Positions 13,835 to 17,091 of a stretch of 17,091 bases of DNA are shown one piece after another. Source of the DNA: DASTGO01 sp035719045 (GTDB taxonomy: Bacteria > Actinomycetota > Actinomycetes > Actinomycetales > Kineosporiaceae); contig DASTGO010000307.1 of assembly GCA_035719045.1 (NCBI GenBank), forward strand, positions 1-17,091. The letters run 5' to 3'. Each line of letters opens with the position of its first letter. The first letter of the stretch is position 1. The translations under genes and the position numbers were made by a program. Below the pieces are notes generated by a model. It searched no databases and was not told the origin of the DNA. It worked only from the letters and a program-made list of their open reading frames with translations.

Positions 13835-15121
13835 ATGAGACGCGAAGCAGTGCGGTTCGCCGAGGTGGAGCCTGTGGTCGTCACCGGTATCGGTGTCGTG
13901 CTACCCGGAACCGTGACGGTCCACGACTTCTGGGCCAATCTCCGGGACGGTCGCCCGCAGATCAGCCGTCTGCGGCATCTCGATCTCGCCGGCGCGCCCA
14001 TCCGGGTGGCGGGTCAGCTCGGGCCATTCGACCATCGGCCGTTCCTGCCCGAACTCTCCGACGCGCACGCCAAGAAGTACAGCCGCGAGATACTCGCGAC
14101 GATGTGCGCCGTCGAGAACGCACGGACGGACGCGGCGATCGCCGGGCAGGTCGATCCCGAGCGGATCGGGTTCATCGACTCCTCCTCGCGCGGCCCGATC
14201 GAATGGTGGGACAACGCCTACCGCGCCGACCTGGGAGCCCCTGCCGCAGTCACGCAGACGGTGTCGGGTGAGCCGATGATGGCCGGTCTGCCGGGAGCGG
14301 CCGCGACCTTCGCCGCCATCTACTCCGGGCTCAGGGGAATGGTGACGACACTGTCGGCCGCATGCGTGGGCGGCAACCACGCACTGTCCATCGCGACACG
14401 GGAACTGCAGTGCGGCAACGCCGACGCGATGCTCGTCGGAGGCCACGAGTTCCCGCTGACGGCCCCGATCCTCGCGCTGTATTCCTCGCCCGGCCGGTCC
14501 GTGCTCAGTCGTTCCGAGGACCCGGCGAGCGCGATGCGGCCCTATGACCGTCGCCGGGACGGATTCGTGATGGGCGAAGGTGCCGTCGTCCTGTGCCTGG
14601 AGCGGAGGGCGTTCGCGGAGGCCCGCGGTGCCCGCTGCTATGCGGACCTGCTGGGCTACCGGCATTTCAACGAGGCCGCCCACCCTGCTCACATGGATCT
14701 GACGGGCCAGGCCACTGCGGATCTCGTGACCGGACTTCTGCAGTCGGTGGACCGCAGCGCGCAGGACGTCGGGTACGTCTGCGGACACGGGACCGGAACC
14801 CGGTACAACGACGTCGCCGAGAGCCGTGCGATGGGCCTGGTGTTCGACGCTCGGGGTCTGTCCCGCCCCCCGCTCGGCTCGGTGAAGCCGATCTACGGCC
14901 ACCTCCTCGGCGGGGCCGGCATTCTCAATGTGGCAGCCACTGCCTTGATGCTGCATCACCAGATCTTGTGTCCCACGGTCAACTGCGACGACCCTGACCC
15001 CGAATGCGGCCCGGATCACGTGACCGGTGGACCACGGCGATCGGATCTCGAGGTGGCCGTCTCACTGTCCTTCGCTCTGGGCAGCCAGTGCTCGGCCGTC
15101 GCTCTGGGACGAGCGGGCTGA
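13835..15121 (+). CDS. Second catalytic beta-ketoacyl synthase
   Basis: The protein has 428 residues; AGAGGGGGG lies just before the ATG at 13835, and the frame upstream to 13637 overlaps the thioesterase. The catalytic set is intact: nucleophile LSAACVGGNHALS with Cys177, CGHGTGTRYND with His318, and VKPIYGHLLGGAG with Lys351 and His356. It is clearly different from the KS at 4214 (SAACVGG against TACSAS), so it is not a recent duplicate. Aryl-polyene pathways also have a third KS besides the KS/CLF pair (known). Here it may do an early or late elongation that the KS/CLF cannot (inference). Its last 106 bp are also covered on the other strand by the WYL regulator. Confidence 0.92.
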   Translation: MRREAVRFAEVEPVVVTGIGVVLPGTVTVHDFWANLRDGRPQISRLRHLDLAGAPIRVAGQLGPFDHRPFLPELSDAHAKKYSREILATMCAVENARTDAAIAGQVDPERIGFIDSSSRGPIEWWDNAYRADLGAPAAVTQTVSGEPMMAGLPGAAATFAAIYSGLRGMVTTLSAACVGGNHALSIATRELQCGNADAMLVGGHEFPLTAPILALYSSPGRSVLSRSEDPASAMRPYDRRRDGFVMGEGAVVLCLERRAFAEARGARCYADLLGYRHFNEAAHPAHMDLTGQATADLVTGLLQSVDRSAQDVGYVCGHGTGTRYNDVAESRAMGLVFDARGLSRPPLGSVKPIYGHLLGGAGILNVAATALMLHHQILCPTVNCDDPDPECGPDHVTGGPRRSDLEVAVSLSFALGSQCSAVALGRAG

Positions 15122-15927
15122 GCCCCGCCCGGTGCCGCTGCGGGTGCGGCGCCGCGTCTTCCGCCGCCGCCGGCAGGGTCACGTCGGGGGCGGCCGGCCG
15201 GCGCCGCCGACGGGGTGGCCGGTGCGAGCGCGTCCAGAGCGACCGGTCGGATCGCCGTTTCGGCGGCGGAGTCCAGGAGAGCCCTCAGTTCGCGAGGCGG
15301 TGCCGGTTCGCCGGTGGGCCGGGCGGCAACGATCCGGTCGATCCGGAATCCGCGGGGGGCACGGCGAGTGCGGCACCAGGCGATGAGGTACCACCTGCCC
15401 TGTGCGGTGAGCAGTCCGGCCGGTTCGACCTCCCGCTCGCTTTCCTGTCCCTGGGCATCGGTGTAGCGCAACCGCAGGACGGTGGGTCCGGCCAGAGCGT
15501 GCTCCACGGCGTCACGAACCGTGGGATCGACGGGTGACGGCTGGGCCACGATCCGGGCCGCCAGGTCGCGGACCGCTTGCGAGACAGGCCCCTGCACCGT
15601 CCCCATGATCTTCTGCAGGGCAGATCGGGCCGCCGAGGAGTAGGGGGCGCCGGGATCAACTGCCGCCAGTGCGACCGTCACCGCTGACGCTTCCTCGAGG
15701 GTGAGCCGGAGGGGAGGCAGGGTCATGGCGGAGTCGACCGTCCAGCCGCCGCCTCTGCCGGGTAGTGCCCGCACGGGAACCCCTGCTTCCATGAGGGCCT
15801 GCAGGTCCCGCTGGATCGAGCGCCGGCTGACCTCGAACCGTGCGGCCAGCGCGGCGACCCGGACCGGCCGAGGATCTGCGGCACGCAACTCCTCCACCAG
15901 CGCGTAGAGCCGGTCGGTGCGGTTCAC
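15016..15927 (-). CDS. HTH-WYL domain transcriptional regulator (YafY/DeoR-like)
   Basis: The protein has 303 residues as read. The N-terminal helix-turn-helix is VAALAARFEVSRRSIQRDLQ (24-43), followed by the wing GRGGGWTV (57-64). The middle resembles the linker of WYL regulators (LTLEEASAVTVAL). The WYL-type core is EPAGLLTAQGRWYLIAWC with WYL at 179-181, then FRIDRI. After about residue 235 the sequence becomes Ala/Pro/Arg low complexity and lies opposite the KS gene, so the usual C-terminal WCX domain is not visible. The start is a GTG at 15927, overlapping the esterase stop (GTGA). WYL domains sense ligands and can act as repressors or activators. A target is not shown. Confidence 0.85.
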   Translation of the reverse strand: MNRTDRLYALVEELRAADPRPVRVAALAARFEVSRRSIQRDLQALMEAGVPVRALPGRGGGWTVDSAMTLPPLRLTLEEASAVTVALAAVDPGAPYSSAARSALQKIMGTVQGPVSQAVRDLAARIVAQPSPVDPTVRDAVEHALAGPTVLRLRYTDAQGQESEREVEPAGLLTAQGRWYLIAWCRTRRAPRGFRIDRIVAARPTGEPAPPRELRALLDSAAETAIRPVALDALAPATPSAAPAGRPRRDPAGGGGRRGAAPAAAPGGAQPARPRATAEHWLPRAKDSETATSRSDRRGPPVT

Positions 15928-16877
15928 CGCAGGTCACGCCGCCGGCCGGCCGAGGCGAGAAAGTCGCGCTGCCGGCAGATCTCCCGCTCGGTGATCGTCA
16001 GCGGGAACAACGTGAAACCGTGCATCGCACCGGCGACCACGTCCACCTGCGCAGGTGCGCCAGCTGCCTCCCACCGCGCGGCGAGGAACAGCGAGTCGTC
16101 CAGCAGCGGGTCCATCGTGCCGACCACGAAGCGCGCGGGCGGCAGCCCGGACAGGTCTGCGTACAGCGGGGAGAACTGCGGGTCCCGGCGCTGCTCAGGG
16201 TCCAGACCTGGGGTGAACAAGGCGTAGGTGGCCCGCAGGGAGCGGGTGTTGCTCACCAGGCGCCTGTCGCCGAACAACCGCTGGCTGGGCGTCATGGACA
16301 GGTCGTACGGGCCGAACCTCAGGTGAGCGGCGTCGAACGCGCCGGCGACCCCGTGCTGGTCGCGCAGACGCAGCAGGGTCAGCACGCTCAGGTGAGCACC
16401 CGCCGACTCCCCGCCGATCAGCAACCGCCGGGTGCCGAACTCGGTCTGGCTGTTGTCGACCAGCCAGCGGGCGACGGTTGCGCAGTCATCCAGTCCTGCC
16501 GGGAACGGATGCTCCGGCGCCAACCTGTAGTCGACGCTCACCACCGCGAGCCCCGCCTGCCGGGCCAGGCGCCACAGCTGCTCGTCCTGTCCGTCCGCGG
16601 ACCCGTAGACCCAGCCCCCGCCATGGACGTGCAGGTAGACGCCGTCGACCTGGTCCGGCACGAACACCCGTACCGGGACCGTCCGGGCGACGACACGGTC
16701 CTGCCCTTGCGGTAGCCGCTCCGGCGGGGTGTCGCCACCGAGCCGGTTGCGTCGCAGCGCGGCGATGGTGGCCCCGTCCGGCGGCGTCTCCCGCGAGGGC
16801 CGAGCGGCAGCGGCCGCCTCGAACTTCTCGTTGAACTCCTCGGTCTCGGCGAGGCAGTCCTGGTCGACCAGTGTCAT
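15924..16877 (-). CDS. HSL-family alpha/beta hydrolase (acetyl-hydrolase / esterase)
   Basis: The protein has 317 residues from the ATG at 16877, with GAGG about 8 nt upstream. Family marks are the HGGGW oxyanion motif (85-89), YRLAPEHPFPAGLDD (118-131), the nucleophile elbow GGESAGAHLS with Ser158, Asp256 (MDPLLDD) and His286 (AMHGF). These make a complete hormone-sensitive-lipase type triad. No signal peptide is visible, so it acts in the cytoplasm. It is co-transcribed with the WYL regulator, which may be its own regulator. It could hydrolyse or deacylate a cluster product or belong to the flanking genome (inference). Confidence 0.9.
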   Translation of the reverse strand: MTLVDQDCLAETEEFNEKFEAAAAARPSRETPPDGATIAALRRNRLGGDTPPERLPQGQDRVVARTVPVRVFVPDQVDGVYLHVHGGGWVYGSADGQDEQLWRLARQAGLAVVSVDYRLAPEHPFPAGLDDCATVARWLVDNSQTEFGTRRLLIGGESAGAHLSVLTLLRLRDQHGVAGAFDAAHLRFGPYDLSMTPSQRLFGDRRLVSNTRSLRATYALFTPGLDPEQRRDPQFSPLYADLSGLPPARFVVGTMDPLLDDSLFLAARWEAAGAPAQVDVVAGAMHGFTLFPLTITEREICRQRDFLASAGRRRDLR

Positions 16878-16926
16878 GCGGGCATCCTCACAGGCGATCG
16901 CGACGGCCTGCTGTCACCCTTTTCCT

Positions 16927-16940
16927 GTGAACCACGTCAC
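16927..16940. promoter_or_regulatory. Candidate Crp-type site upstream of the esterase
   Basis: GTG-N6-GTCAC, inside TGTGA-N6-TCACG (16926-16941), fits the dyad reported for actinobacterial Crp (GTG-N6-GNCAC). It lies 49 nt before the esterase start. Such short matches occur by chance in GC-rich DNA. Confidence 0.3.
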
Positions 16941-16946
16941 GTAGAG

Positions 16947-16963
16947 CGACCGGCCGGCGGTCG
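16947..16963. repeat. Short dyad CGACCG-N5-CGGTCG
   Basis: A perfect 6-bp inverted repeat around 5 nt, 84 nt upstream of the esterase start and just after the GNAT remnant stop. It could be an operator for the esterase-WYL operon or a weak terminator of the remnant. Confidence 0.3.
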
Positions 16964-16967
16964 GTGG

Positions 16968-17091
16968 TCACCCCGGTGCCAGGGCCGGCGGTGGTAGCGC
17001 CGCCGACTGGAAGGCGCCCCGGGTGATGTCGTTGAGGTTCAGCCGCCCGGCGATCAACCGGTCACGATCCAGGATGATCAGGAGCAGGCAC
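16968..17091 (-). pseudogene. C-terminal scrap of a RimJ/RimL-like GNAT acetyltransferase, truncated
   Basis: On the minus strand a frame enters from the edge and stops at 16968 after 40 codons. It contains DRLIAGRLNLNDITRGAFQS, which matches the middle of RimJ/RimL-type GNAT domains, where GYWV and the acetyl-CoA loop should follow. Instead it turns into a Pro/Ala-rich tail and a stop, so the acetyl-CoA binding half is missing. It is either a truncated pseudogene or a frameshifted end. The other frames after GAFQS show no GNAT continuation. Confidence 0.5.

Noticed and set aside
13901..15019. Minus-strand open frame opposite the second KS
   Set aside because: Antisense shadow of the KS with Cys177/His318/His356; no domain and no suitable start context.
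1..17091. CRISPR array, tRNA, rRNA, insertion sequence or integrase
   Set aside because: No spaced direct repeats, no cloverleaf-like sequence noticed, and no transposase or recombinase motifs in any frame read.

Overview
The window is very GC-rich, with dense G/C third positions and many ATGA/GTGA overlaps. This points to an actinomycete such as Streptomyces or a relative (inference from composition and gene families). It holds most of what looks like a biosynthetic gene cluster for a reduced, probably polyene or fatty-acyl, product made by dissociated (type II) polyketide/fatty-acid enzymes. The left edge cuts into the cluster. The right edge appears to leave it.

Layout. (1) 1-969, minus: a SnoaL/NTF2-like protein, then a KAS III-like protein running off the left edge. 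(2) 970-1527: a regulatory intergenic region with a bipartite promoter-like motif facing the minus genes, TCACTA dyads, a long perfect hairpin, a dyad and a sigma70-like promoter facing right. (3) 1528-7270, plus: alpha/beta hydrolase, FAD oxidoreductase, acyl carrier protein, ketosynthase (KS), chain-length-factor-like KS without catalytic residues, and an ECF sigma factor. A strong hairpin follows at 7289-7328. (4) 12950 back to 7412, minus: a tightly overlapped operon of ketoreductase (FabG), two hotdog dehydratase-like proteins, a fused AccD-AccA carboxyltransferase, biotin carrier AccB and biotin carboxylase AccC. (5) 12951-13175: a divergent promoter region with two mirror-image copies of the same bipartite motif. 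(6) 13176-15121, plus: a hotdog thioesterase and another intact KS. (7) 16877 back to 15016, minus: an HSL-type esterase and a WYL regulator, then a C-terminal scrap of a GNAT acetyltransferase at the right edge, which suggests a cluster boundary.

How the parts could work together (inference). AccC/AccB/AccDA make malonyl-CoA. The KAS III-like protein primes or transfers an acyl group. The KS/CLF pair extends on the ACP. FabG reduces and the two hotdog proteins, probably as a heterodimer, dehydrate, giving a conjugated or reduced chain. The FAD enzyme and SnoaL-like protein tailor or fold it, and the thioesterase and hydrolase release or edit. The extra KS may extend a second stage. This gene logic resembles highly reducing type II PKS and aryl-polyene pathways, but the product cannot be read from the sequence.

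The most notable regulatory signal is TGTATCC(C/A)C-N14-GATCTGT(G/A). It occurs three times with identical spacing, each copy pointing at the first gene of an operon (SnoaL, fabG, thioesterase). It looks like an ECF-type promoter that could be read by the sigma factor encoded in the cluster. The operon carrying the sigma gene instead has a TTGACT-N18-TAGTCT promoter, which suggests a two-step cascade.
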